This document shows, piece after piece, positions 24,862 through 33,150 of a stretch of DNA of 39,009 nucleotides. Position 1 is the first letter of the stretch; each line of letters starts with the position of its first letter. A program made the position numbers and the translations under genes. This DNA comes from Alphaproteobacteria bacterium (GTDB lineage: Bacteria > Pseudomonadota > Alphaproteobacteria > GCA-2731375): positions 1 to 39,009 of the forward strand of contig JASLMY010000018.1 in the NCBI GenBank assembly GCA_030746295.1, written 5' to 3'. Under the pieces are notes generated by a model. The model worked only from the letters and a program-made list of their open reading frames with translations. It was not told where the DNA came from and did no database searches.

Positions 24862-24895
24862 TCGCCCGGCGCGCTTGAAAGGGCATTCCGCAAGG

Positions 24896-24909
24896 CCGAC
24901 ATATGTCGG
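24896..24909. promoter_or_regulatory. perfect 14-base palindrome, candidate operator
   Basis: CCGACATATGTCGG is fully self-complementary and ends 27 bases before the ATG at 24937. A TTGAAA at 24875-24880 could be a -35 box, which would place the palindrome over the -10 region, where a repressor would block RNA polymerase. It matches no regulator consensus that I can name with confidence. Confidence 0.45.
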
Positions 24910-24936
24910 TACGAGGATATTTGCCGGGTGCCGACC

Positions 24937-25245
24937 ATGAAGGTAATTCGTGCTCTTGTGCTGGCCGTGGCCCTGGTTTCGACAACGGGCATCGCGATCG
25001 AACCGGCTTTGGCGGCGGGCGATAGCCGCGCCGAGGTGGAGCGCCTGGCGCGCCAGGCGGCGGAGCAGATCGTCGCCGCGCTGAGAATCCTATTGCGGGC
25101 GATACCGCAATACGAGGCACCCGAAATCCTACCCAACGGCGACATCATTATCCGCCGCATTCCGCCGGACGAGCCGGACGAGGAGGCGCCACGGGATTAT
25201 CCCGACGACGATATCCCTGAGGATCCGGACCAGACCGAGACTTAG
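24937..25245 (+). CDS. small exported protein with PEILPNGDIIIRR motif
   Basis: This 102-residue protein starts with a Sec-type signal peptide ending near ALAAG (residue 28). The mature part has a short helix (DSRAEVERLARQAAEQIVAA), the motif YEAPEILPNGDIIIRR (about 59-74), and an acidic, proline-rich tail. I recall the PEILPNGDIIIRR motif from small alphaproteobacterial periplasmic proteins often mislabelled as AAA+ family ATPase; there is no Walker motif here. The ATG at 24937 is preferred over a GTG three codons upstream. It lies behind a perfect palindrome. Function is unknown. Confidence 0.75.
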   Translation: MKVIRALVLAVALVSTTGIAIEPALAAGDSRAEVERLARQAAEQIVAALRILLRAIPQYEAPEILPNGDIIIRRIPPDEPDEEAPRDYPDDDIPEDPDQTET

Positions 25246-25253
25246 GGGGCTGC

Positions 25254-26222
25254 TTAGGACTGGCTGTCCTCGGCCGTAGCTTCGGTTTGTGCTGGCTGTT
25301 GGGCCCGGGCGTGGCCAAACCGGCTCTGCGCCTCGATAAAGACGCGTGTCACTTCCGGCACTGCCTCCTTGATGCTGCTTTCGAGTGTCGAGACGGCACT
25401 CTCGACGTCGGCGGAAGAAAGCCGATCCTCGAAATCGAGCGAGAGGTTGACGAGGATGTCGCGCGGGCCCAGGTGCATGGTCAGAAGCTCGTTGACGCGG
25501 GCAATTCCGTCCGCCGCCCCGACCACCGCCTCGAGCCGGCGCAGCGTCTCGGGCCGGGCACCCTCGCCAATCAGGAGGCCTTTGCACTCGTAGGCGAGCA
25601 GGGCCGCTACCATGCCCAGGATCAGGCCGATGCCGACCGAGGCCAGGGCGTCGATCTCGGGCATGTCGAGGATCTGGCCGAGACCGATGCCGACGAAGGC
25701 CACGATCAGGCCCAGCATGGCGGCGCTGTCCTCGAACAGCACCGTCATCACCGTCGGGTCCTTGCTCGCACGCACCGCCTCGAAGTAGCCCTGGTCGCCC
25801 TTACTTTGGCGGAACTCCTTGAAGGCGATCCACCAGGCCCAGGCCTCGAAGACCATGGCGAGGGCGAGGACGATGTAGTTGATGTAGGCGTCGGTGACCG
25901 GCGTCGGGTCTTGTAGCTTGTGAAGCCCCTCGTAGAGCGAGACCCCGGCGCCGACTGCGAAAATCAAGATGGCGACGACGAAGCTCCAGAAATAGAGCTC
26001 CATGCCATAGCCGAAGGGGTGCGCGCGGTCGGCCGGTCGGGCACTGCGGCGAAGTCCGTAGAGCAGGAGCCCCTGATTGCCGGTATCGACGACCGAGTGG
26101 ATGGCCTCGCTGAGCATCGCCGAGGAGCCCGTGAAGGCGGCGGCGGCAAACTTGGTAATGGCGATCAGCGAGTTTCCGGCCAGGGCCGCAAACACGACCT
26201 TCTTGGAGGCATGGTCGGTCAT
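25254..26222 (-). CDS. cation diffusion facilitator transporter, SLC30A9-like subgroup
   Basis: This 322-residue inner-membrane metal transporter differs from the FieF-like protein at 8673. The first metal site reads SEAIHSVVD (H42, D46), and the second reads FEDSAAMLG (E164/D165) in place of the usual H-x3-D. This pattern fits the subgroup related to human SLC30A9. HPFGYGMELYFWS after helix II is also typical. The cytoplasmic C-terminal domain ends in an Ala/Gln/Glu-rich tail. The substrate is probably Zn(II) but may differ. It converges on the small exported protein (8 bases between stops) and is divergent from the acyl-ligase fusion. Confidence 0.88.
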   Translation of the reverse strand: MTDHASKKVVFAALAGNSLIAITKFAAAAFTGSSAMLSEAIHSVVDTGNQGLLLYGLRRSARPADRAHPFGYGMELYFWSFVVAILIFAVGAGVSLYEGLHKLQDPTPVTDAYINYIVLALAMVFEAWAWWIAFKEFRQSKGDQGYFEAVRASKDPTVMTVLFEDSAAMLGLIVAFVGIGLGQILDMPEIDALASVGIGLILGMVAALLAYECKGLLIGEGARPETLRRLEAVVGAADGIARVNELLTMHLGPRDILVNLSLDFEDRLSSADVESAVSTLESSIKEAVPEVTRVFIEAQSRFGHARAQQPAQTEATAEDSQS

Positions 26223-26325
26223 CTTGGCACCGTTCAGGCGACGCCGGTCGACGTCGGTTCCGCCCCTTGGAGCACGGGCCGCTCGCCGCCGTCAATGGCC
26301 GTTTCGGCAGCGACGGCAGAGCCGG

Positions 26326-26331
26326 TATAAT
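26326..26331 (+). promoter_or_regulatory. candidate -10 box of the acyl-ligase fusion gene
   Basis: A perfect TATAAT lies between the divergent CDF and fusion genes, 53 bases before the chosen ATG. The -35 region 16-18 bases upstream (TTTCGG/TTCGGC) is poor. If this box is real, the in-frame ATG at 26330 lies inside it and cannot be the start codon, which supports the ATG at 26384. Confidence 0.3.
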
Positions 26332-26383
26332 GACCGCGACAAGGGAGGGGCTATTTCAACGGCGTGGGAGCCGGTCCGGAGGC

Positions 26384-29227
26384 ATGAGCCAGCAAGCCGA
26401 GATTCCTGACCGCGACGAAGCGCGGGCGCTGGAAACCGCCGTCCTGCAGGCGGTGCGCGATTTGGCCCTCGAGGTGCGGGGCGATCGCGGCCCCGATTTC
26501 CATGTCGTGCCGACCAGCCGTCTCGACCGCGACCTCGGTCTCGACAGCCTGGCCCGGGCGGAGCTGTTGCTCAGGCTCGAAAACGCCCTCGACGTGACGC
26601 TGCCCGAAGCGTTGCTGGCGAAGGCCGAGACACCCGGCGATCTGATCCGGGAGATCGCCGAACTGGGCCTCACGCCCCGCGCCGCGGCGGTGACGGCAAC
26701 GATCAGCGTGGCGGAGGAGGAGGCGGGGCCGGCGCATGGCGCCCGGACCCTGACCGAGGCGCTCGACTGGCACGTGGCGCGCCACGGCGAGCGCACGCAC
26801 CTCGTTCTGGTCGAAGGTCAGGACCAGGAAACCACGATCAGCTATGGCGAGCTGGCGGTCGAGGCGCGGCAGGTGGCCGGTGGCCTGGTCGCCCTCGGGC
26901 TCGAACCCGGCGAGCGGGTCGCGATCATGCTGCCGACATGCCGGGATTTCTTTCAGGCCTTTTTCGGCATCCTCTATGCCGGCGGCGTGCCGGTGCCGAT
27001 CTATCCGCCGGTCCGACCCTCGCAGATCGAGGACCATCTGCGCCGCCAGGCCCGGATCCTCAACAACTGCGAGGCCCGGGTCCTGATCACCATTCCCGAG
27101 GCGCGGCCGGTGGCCGAGTTCCTGATGGCTCGGGTTCGGAGTTTGGTCGGGGTCGAGACCACGGCCAGGCTGTCGAAGCGGGCGTCGGCGCCACTGCCGC
27201 CGGCGGCGAAGTGGGGCGACCTGGCGCTGCTGCAGTACACCTCCGGCAGCACCGGCGACCCCAAGGGCGTGATGCTGACGCACGCCAATCTGTTGGAGAA
27301 CATCCGCTCGATGGGGGCGAACATGCGCCCCACCGGCGGCGACGTCCTGGTCAGCTGGCTGCCGCTCTACCACGACATGGGGCTGATCGGTGCCTGGCTT
27401 GGCTCGCTCTACTACGCGGTGCCGGCGGTGATCATGTCGCCGCTCATCTTTCTGGTGCGGCCGGCGGCTTGGCTCTGGGCCATCCACCGCCATCGGGGCA
27501 CGCTCTCGGGCGGACCCAACTTCGGCTACGACCTCTGCCTGAAACGGATCGACGACAAGGATATCGAAGGCCTGGACCTGGGCTCGCTGCGCATGGTGGT
27601 AAACGGTGCCGAGCCGGTGCAGCCGAAGACGATCGAGGCTTTCATTGCCCGCTTCGGGGCCTACGGCTTCCGCCGGGAAGTGATGGCGCCCGTCTACGGC
27701 CTGGCCGAGAACTCGGTCGGACTGGCATTTCCCCCGGGGCCACGTCCGCCTCTGATCGACCGGGTCTCGCGCCGTGCCCTACAGCGTGATGGCCGTGCCC
27801 GTCCGGCCGCACCCGACGACCCCCATCCGCTCGAGATCGTCGCCTGCGGCCAGCCGCTTCCCGGCAACGAGGTCCGCATCGTCGACGCGATGAGCCGTGA
27901 GTTGGGTGAGCGCCAGGAGGGCAGGCTTCAGTTCCGGGGCGCTTCGGCGACCAGCGGTTATTACCGCAACGAGGCCAAGACGGCGGAGCTCTTCGACGGC
28001 GACTGGCTCGAAAGCGGTGACCGTGCCTACATCGCCGATGCCGACATCTTCATCACCGGCCGCGCCAAGGACATCATCATCCGCGCCGGCCGCAACGTTT
28101 ACCCGCAGGAGATCGAGGCGGCAGTCAGCGAGATCGAGGGCGTGCGCAAGGGCTGCATCGCCGTCTTTCCTGGCACCGACCCGGACACCGGCACCGAGCG
28201 CCTGATCGTTCTCGCCGAGACCCGGGAGACAGAGCCGGCGGCGTTGGCCGAGATGCGCCGTCAGATCGAGGCGGTGGCGACGGAGCTCTCCGATCTGCCA
28301 CCGGACGATGTCGTCCTGGCGCCGCCGAACGCCGTTCCGAAGACCTCCAGCGGCAAGATTCGGCGCGATGCGGCGCGTCAGCTTTACGAATCGGGCCGCA
28401 TCACGGGCGGCGAGCGGGCGCTCTGGTGGCAACTGACGCGGCTTGCCGCCGTCGGTCTCGCCAATCGCCTGGCCCGCGGCCTGAGGGCGGCGTGGGCGAT
28501 GCTCTATGCGGCTTGGTGGTGGACCGTCCTGATCGTCGGGGCGGTAGTGATTTGGCCACTCGTGGTGCTGCTGCCGGGTGGGCGGACCCGATGGGGGGCG
28601 GTGCATCTGACGGCGCGCCTCCAGCTTGGCCTGATGGGCATCCGGGTCCGGGTCGAGAACGCGGAACGACTGCGTGGCTTTCGAGGCATCCTCGCCTTCA
28701 ATCACACCAGCTACGCCGACAGCCTGGTCTTTTCCGCGGCCACGAAGGGCGAGCTCGCCGCCGTCGCCAAGCGCGAGCTTGCCGGACAGTTCGTGGCCGG
28801 CCTGTTCCTAAAGCGGCTCGGCACGATCTTTGTCGAGAGGCTCGATGCCGAGGCCGGCCTCGAGGATGCCAAGCGTGCCAAGGCGGCGGTTGAAGCGGGC
28901 CGTCAGGTCGTCTTCTTCCCCGAAGGTACGGTGAGGCGGATGCCGGGTCTGCTGCCGTTCCGCATGGGCACCTTCACGATCGCGGCCGAGGCCGGCGTGC
29001 CGGTGCTGCCGGTAGCGCTGCGGGGCGTTCGCACGATCTTGAGAGAGGGGCAATGGTTTCCGCGCCATGGCGCCGCGAGCCTCCATGTCGGCGAGCCCGT
29101 GTATCCCGACGGCAACGACTTTCAGGCTGCGCTTCGGCTACGCGACACGGTCCGAGCGAAGATGCTCGAGCTTTCGGGCGAGCCCGATCTCGGCGGCGAG
29201 ACGATTGAGATGCCGGGCCTCGACTGA
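26384..29227 (+). CDS. ACP domain-acyl adenylating enzyme-PlsC acyltransferase fusion
   Basis: This 947-residue protein joins three activities. Residues about 10-100 form an acyl-carrier domain, with S55 in DLGLDSL as the phosphopantetheine site. Residues about 120-680 form an AMP-forming fatty-acyl ligase: YTSGSTGDPKG near 283-293, PLYHDMGLIG typical of fatty-acyl-AMP ligases, YGLAENSVG, and the C-terminal lysine K658 in SSGKIRR. After one or two hydrophobic helices (about 705-730), residues 760-940 form a PlsC-type acyltransferase with NHTSYAD (H774, D779) and FPEGT (846-849). This suggests activation of a fatty acid, loading onto its own carrier and transfer to a glycerolipid-like acceptor at the membrane. 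It reverses the domain order of E. coli Aas and adds an ACP. The start is uncertain: GGAGG lies only one base before 26384, and 26330 is an alternative. Confidence 0.88.
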   Translation: MSQQAEIPDRDEARALETAVLQAVRDLALEVRGDRGPDFHVVPTSRLDRDLGLDSLARAELLLRLENALDVTLPEALLAKAETPGDLIREIAELGLTPRAAAVTATISVAEEEAGPAHGARTLTEALDWHVARHGERTHLVLVEGQDQETTISYGELAVEARQVAGGLVALGLEPGERVAIMLPTCRDFFQAFFGILYAGGVPVPIYPPVRPSQIEDHLRRQARILNNCEARVLITIPEARPVAEFLMARVRSLVGVETTARLSKRASAPLPPAAKWGDLALLQYTSGSTGDPKGVMLTHANLLENIRSMGANMRPTGGDVLVSWLPLYHDMGLIGAWLGSLYYAVPAVIMSPLIFLVRPAAWLWAIHRHRGTLSGGPNFGYDLCLKRIDDKDIEGLDLGSLRMVVNGAEPVQPKTIEAFIARFGAYGFRREVMAPVYGLAENSVGLAFPPGPRPPLIDRVSRRALQRDGRARPAAPDDPHPLEIVACGQPLPGNEVRIVDAMSRELGERQEGRLQFRGASATSGYYRNEAKTAELFDGDWLESGDRAYIADADIFITGRAKDIIIRAGRNVYPQEIEAAVSEIEGVRKGCIAVFPGTDPDTGTERLIVLAETRETEPAALAEMRRQIEAVATELSDLPPDDVVLAPPNAVPKTSSGKIRRDAARQLYESGRITGGERALWWQLTRLAAVGLANRLARGLRAAWAMLYAAWWWTVLIVGAVVIWPLVVLLPGGRTRWGAVHLTARLQLGLMGIRVRVENAERLRGFRGILAFNHTSYADSLVFSAATKGELAAVAKRELAGQFVAGLFLKRLGTIFVERLDAEAGLEDAKRAKAAVEAGRQVVFFPEGTVRRMPGLLPFRMGTFTIAAEAGVPVLPVALRGVRTILREGQWFPRHGAASLHVGEPVYPDGNDFQAALRLRDTVRAKMLELSGEPDLGGETIEMPGLD

Positions 29228-29240
29228 ACTCGGCGAATTC

Positions 29241-31646
29241 CTACTCTTGTGCCGCTGCGCCGATGCTCCGACCCAGGACGGCGGCGCCGAGATAGCAGAC
29301 GAGCGCTAGCAGGGCGACGGCACCAAAGCCGAAAGCCATCGCCAGCAATGCCGCCAACACCGCGGCCAGCACCGAGGCGGCACCGTTTACGCCCCAGGCC
29401 CAGGGTACGAAGTCGGGCATCGTCTCGCGGAGCCGGGCCAGAACGATCGGGAACGGCATACCCATGGCGAAGGCGAGGGGAGCGATCAGGATCACGGCGA
29501 GAGCGATCTTCGCCGCTACGGCGAGACCCCCCAAGGCCTCGAATGCGGTCGGCAGCAGCCAGACATGGCCGAGTGTCAGGACCGCGATTGCCAGAACCGC
29601 CAGGCCGAGCGCGTCGGCCGGCCGGCGCGCCGCGAGCCGTGCCGAGGCACCACTGCCCAGTCCGGCGAAGACCAGGAAGGCAGCGAGGACGACGGCGAGG
29701 GCATAGAGCGGATGCCCCAAAAAGAGAACGAAGCGTTGAATGGACGCGATCTCGATGAACAGGAAGGCGAGGCCGATGAGAAGGAAGTAGGCAGCGGCGC
29801 GGACCTTGGCACGGGTTCGCGGCAGCCTGCGCTCGATGAGGACGAGTGGCGCCAGGATGAGCAACAGAGCGAAGACCGCGGCCTGCAGCAACGTCGCGAC
29901 CAGGATCAGATGCCCCCAGTCCAGCAGCACGGCGCCGCCCAGCCGGCTGGCCGCCAGGACCTCCGGCAGCGCCCGCCATCTGAAGAAGTCGAAGAAATAG
30001 GGCCGGTCATCCCGCGCCGGCCGGAGGTCGAATTTGTAGCGGTCCTGAAATGCGCCGGCCTCCGGCCCCAGCAAGGCGACGGTGCCATCGTGAAAGGCCG
30101 GCTCGGCCAACAGATTGAAGCGGTTGGCCTCTCCGCGGACCATGCCGGGGTGGTAGACGAGGTCGAAGCCGCGCGCCGTCACGAAGTCGCGAATTGCGGC
30201 GATGTCCGGCGCCGCGATCGTGCCGTTCTTGATCGCCAGCGTTGTCGTCGCCCAGCTTCGGATCAGCACCAGTCGGGCCCGTGCGTCCTCGACACCGGTC
30301 CGCCCGAGGGCCTCGCGGGCGGTCGCGACCAGCTTCAGGCTGTCCCGCGGTGGCAGCTTCACATGGCGGGTGACGGCGAGCCAGCCGCCGGGCGCCAGTC
30401 GATCGAGATAGCGCTCGAAAGCCTCCACCGTGTAGAGGTAGCTCTCGCCGAGCGCGCCAGCACCGGCCGAGGTGCCGGAAAGCGGCAGCTGGATCAGGTC
30501 GAAGCGCTGCCTCGTGGCGGCGATGAAGCCGCGCGCATCGGCGATGTGGACGGTGACCTCGGGGCGCTCGTAGAGGTGGCCCGCGAAGGCGCCATGCCGC
30601 TCACGAGCCAGGCTTATGAGATCGCCGTTCAACTCCACTGCCTCGATCCGCCGAGCCCGATGGTAGAGCCCCCGCAGGACGTCCTCGCCGCCGCCGGCAC
30701 CGAGGACCAAAACCTCCGGCCGGTCGACCAAGTGGTAGGGCAGCGCACCGGTGACCTGGTCCAGATAGGCGAGTGGTGCCAGATCGCCGTCGAACCGGGT
30801 GATCGCCCCCATGCCACCGCCGTCGATGAAATAGGCCCTCTGTTCTGCCGGCTCGACCTCGGCGGCAAGGGAGAGGCCAGGCGCATGGCGGAACGGCACG
30901 CGCTCGCTGCCGAGCACGGTGACGAGGCCGAGCGGGCCGGAGCGCTGGTCCATGACCTCGACGCCGGGCAAGCGGAGGGTTTGGCTCAGGCCCTTGAATT
31001 CCGAGATTCGGAGCTGGGCAATGAGGAAGGGCACCATGGCGAGGGCGAGGAGCGCGGCCAGGCCACGCCGACGGCGCGACGGTGAACGCTGGACGTTTTC
31101 CGCGTCCGCACCGACGAGTAGGGCGGCAAGCAATGCCACACCTGCCACCGCGACCAGGCCGGACTTGGCCGGGAGCAGGAACAGGAGCCCGATTACCGCC
31201 AGCGCGCCGGCCCCGGCGCCGAGCAAATCCTGTCGGTAGATCCGCGCCACCGGCTCCTCGAAGAAGGCCAGCGCCAAGCCGATAGCGTTGGCGGCGAAGA
31301 AGAATGGCACCGCGAAGAGGAGGTAGAGTGCCGCCAACCACAGCACCTGGGCGGGTTGCCAGAAGAGGGCAAGGGCGTTGAAAGGCAGCCGCTGGGCGAC
31401 CTCGAAGCCGATTACCACGGCAAGCGCGAAGGCCATGGCGTTGGCGGCGAATGCGGCGGCCGGTCGGGCCGCCAGCCAAGGCCGCAGGATGGCGATGAAG
31501 GTGCCGCTGGCGCCGTAGCCCAGAAGCGCCAAGCTGATCACCATGAAGGCGAAATTGTGCCAGTGCACGATCGCCAGTAGGCGGGTCAGCAGCACCTCGT
31601 ACGACAGCGCGGCAGCGGAGACGAGCGAGACCGCCCAGAGCCGCAT
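29241..31646 (-). CDS. multi-span membrane protein with spermidine-synthase-like domain
   Basis: This 801-residue protein has about seven N-terminal membrane helices (1-230), a soluble Rossmann domain (about 230-570) and another block of helices to the end. The soluble part contains VLVLGAGGGEDVLRGL and AVELNGDL, the cofactor loop of the spermidine-synthase/SAM-methyltransferase superfamily, preceded by an FIDGGGMGAITRFDGD beta-hairpin segment as in SpeE. Similar bacterial proteins are annotated as spermidine synthase-like membrane proteins of unknown activity; aminopropyl transfer is not proven. The ATG follows the isoaspartyl methyltransferase stop by seven bases, so they form one unit. The stop faces that of the acyl-ligase fusion with 13 bases between. 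Confidence 0.8.
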   Translation of the reverse strand: MRLWAVSLVSAAALSYEVLLTRLLAIVHWHNFAFMVISLALLGYGASGTFIAILRPWLAARPAAAFAANAMAFALAVVIGFEVAQRLPFNALALFWQPAQVLWLAALYLLFAVPFFFAANAIGLALAFFEEPVARIYRQDLLGAGAGALAVIGLLFLLPAKSGLVAVAGVALLAALLVGADAENVQRSPSRRRRGLAALLALAMVPFLIAQLRISEFKGLSQTLRLPGVEVMDQRSGPLGLVTVLGSERVPFRHAPGLSLAAEVEPAEQRAYFIDGGGMGAITRFDGDLAPLAYLDQVTGALPYHLVDRPEVLVLGAGGGEDVLRGLYHRARRIEAVELNGDLISLARERHGAFAGHLYERPEVTVHIADARGFIAATRQRFDLIQLPLSGTSAGAGALGESYLYTVEAFERYLDRLAPGGWLAVTRHVKLPPRDSLKLVATAREALGRTGVEDARARLVLIRSWATTTLAIKNGTIAAPDIAAIRDFVTARGFDLVYHPGMVRGEANRFNLLAEPAFHDGTVALLGPEAGAFQDRYKFDLRPARDDRPYFFDFFRWRALPEVLAASRLGGAVLLDWGHLILVATLLQAAVFALLLILAPLVLIERRLPRTRAKVRAAAYFLLIGLAFLFIEIASIQRFVLFLGHPLYALAVVLAAFLVFAGLGSGASARLAARRPADALGLAVLAIAVLTLGHVWLLPTAFEALGGLAVAAKIALAVILIAPLAFAMGMPFPIVLARLRETMPDFVPWAWGVNGAASVLAAVLAALLAMAFGFGAVALLALVCYLGAAVLGRSIGAAAQE

Positions 31647-31653
31647 CGGCCCG

Positions 31654-32423
31654 TCAATGCCCGCCGGTCAAGGGCACGAAGCGTACCGGGAGAAGCTGGC
31701 GCGTGGTGACTTTGCCGTCTACCGCCTTCTCCACCAGCGTCAGATGCTGGAAGGAAAAGCCGCCGCCGCCGACGGGAATGACCATGCGGCCACCAGGCTT
31801 GAGCTGGCGGACGAGCGGCGGCGGGATATGGCTTGCCGCGGCGGTCACCAAGATGGCATCGAAGGGTGCTGCCTCCCGCCAACCGTGATAGCCGTCGCCG
31901 TGCCGCGTCCGCACCTTCTGCAGGCCCAGCCGGTCGAGCCGCTTGCGGACCGCCGTCGCCAGCGGCAGCACGATTTCGAGCGAACGGACGCGCGCGCCAA
32001 CGGCCGCCAATACGGCGGCTTGGTAGCCGGAGCCGTGCCGACCTCGAGCACCGCATCGCCGGGGGTGATGGCGGCGAGATCAGTCATCAGCGCGACGATG
32101 AAGGGTTGCGAGATAGTCTGTCCGTGACCGATCGGCAGGGGCCGGTCGGCATAGGCCACCTCGCGCAGATGGTGGGGAACGAAGCGGTGCCGCGGTACTT
32201 CGCGCATCGCCTGCAACACCGGCTGGGCGATGTTTGCGCGGCCCAGGGCGTCGACGGCGTGGCGGGCGTGGCGCTCTATGACGCGAACCATATCGTCCCT
32301 GGCGCGGGCGAAGTCGTCCGTGGCCTCCGCTGGGCCCGAGCCGAAGCAGAGCAGCACCGAGGCGGCCAGGATACCGGCGGCATGCACGGCCCGGTAGCTA
32401 CGTCGATTGGGCGTCGCGATCAC
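31654..32423 (-). pseudogene. pcm: exported protein-L-isoaspartate O-methyltransferase, frameshifted
   Basis: Two overlapping minus-strand frames together encode a complete PCMT-family protein of about 256 residues. The upstream frame gives an N-terminal signal-like segment ([20 protein letters not shown]), [28 protein letters not shown] and VLEVGT. The downstream frame continues from the rest of motif I, with [10 protein letters not shown], to [20 protein letters not shown] and a normal end. Near 32032-32035 the minus strand reads GGCACGGCTCC where the family needs GGCACGGGCTCC (G-T-G-S-G-Y); one base is missing. Everything else is intact, so this is a recent mutation or a sequencing error. 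The enzyme repairs isoaspartate in damaged proteins, and the signal peptide suggests a periplasmic version. The start is uncertain; GTG at 32423 is a reasonable choice. Confidence 0.8.
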
Positions 32424-32532
32424 GATGGATTGCAGACTAGCGGCTCGCCCGAGACGGTGCAATTTGCGGTCTTCGTGCGTTGCTCGAAGGCTTGGCGCCG
32501 ATGCTGATCCGGCGGCTCTGCAGCGCGAGCCG

Positions 32533-32934
32533 TCATTCGGCGCCGGCGCCCAGAATGCCCACCGCCTCGACCTCGACCAGAAGTCCGGGGACCGCGAGGG
32601 CCGCGACCTCGACCAGGGTCGAGCAGGGGAAGTCGCCGGTAAAGTGCTCAGCCCGGGCGCGCCAAACCTCCTCGCGGCGGGTGATGTCGGTGACGAAGAT
32701 CGTCACCTTGGCGATGTCGTTCGTCTTGCCGCCGGCCGCCGTCATCAGGTGGCTGATCTTCTCGAAGATGATGCGTGATTGCTCATACATGTCGTCGCCA
32801 CCGGCCACCTCGCCGGTGCGCGGCCCCGCGGTCAGGCCGGCGATGTAGACAAAATCGCCGACCACCTTGCAATTCGACCAGGTCTCGGGCGGCGGCTCGT
32901 TCACGTGCTCGGACGTAACGCGTCTCATTCGCAT
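32533..32934 (-). CDS. RidA-family (YjgF/YER057c/UK114) protein
   Basis: This 133-residue member of the RidA superfamily has [17 protein letters not shown] after a short N-terminus, then [20 protein letters not shown] and [15 protein letters not shown]. Its closing segment is [21 protein letters not shown], in which the Arg that binds the carboxylate of imine substrates in canonical RidA (R105 in E. coli TdcF numbering) is not evident, so it may belong to another Rid subgroup. GGAGGAG lies seven bases before the ATG at 32934, and the upstream in-frame extension is rejected. It precedes the isoaspartyl methyltransferase gene by about 110 bases. Confidence 0.9.
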   Translation of the reverse strand: MRMRRVTSEHVNEPPPETWSNCKVVGDFVYIAGLTAGPRTGEVAGGDDMYEQSRIIFEKISHLMTAAGGKTNDIAKVTIFVTDITRREEVWRARAEHFTGDFPCSTLVEVAALAVPGLLVEVEAVGILGAGAE

Positions 32935-33078
32935 GGCGACACTCCTCCCATGGCGTCTAGGAACGGCAATGCTAGCGGAGCCGATCCATTGCCGGGAAGG
33001 GCGGCGCGACGGAAGGCGCTTTTCGTTAACCATGATTCCACTCGTTTAAGGGTCGCTTCGCCCTCCGAGATGACTTAT

Positions 33079-33095
33079 GTAACTAATTCTTAACC
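33079..33095 (+). promoter_or_regulatory. CtrA-like site upstream of a small gene
   Basis: GTAA-N7-TTAACC resembles the alphaproteobacterial CtrA box TTAA-N7-TTAA(C), with one mismatch in the first half. It lies in an unusually A/T-rich patch 56 bases before the ATG at 33151. A nine-base direct copy, TTAACCATG, occurs at 33026-33034 and 33090-33098. Confidence 0.3.
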
Positions 33096-33150
33096 ATGTC
33101 GGCTGGCGACGGCGGTTCCGCCCAGCCGAGATGGGGAGACGGAATCGACG

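Noticed and set aside
29565..31085. 506-codon plus-strand frame opposite the spermidine-synthase-like gene
   Set aside because: Composition is that of an antisense shadow; the minus-strand protein has clear membrane helices and a cofactor motif.
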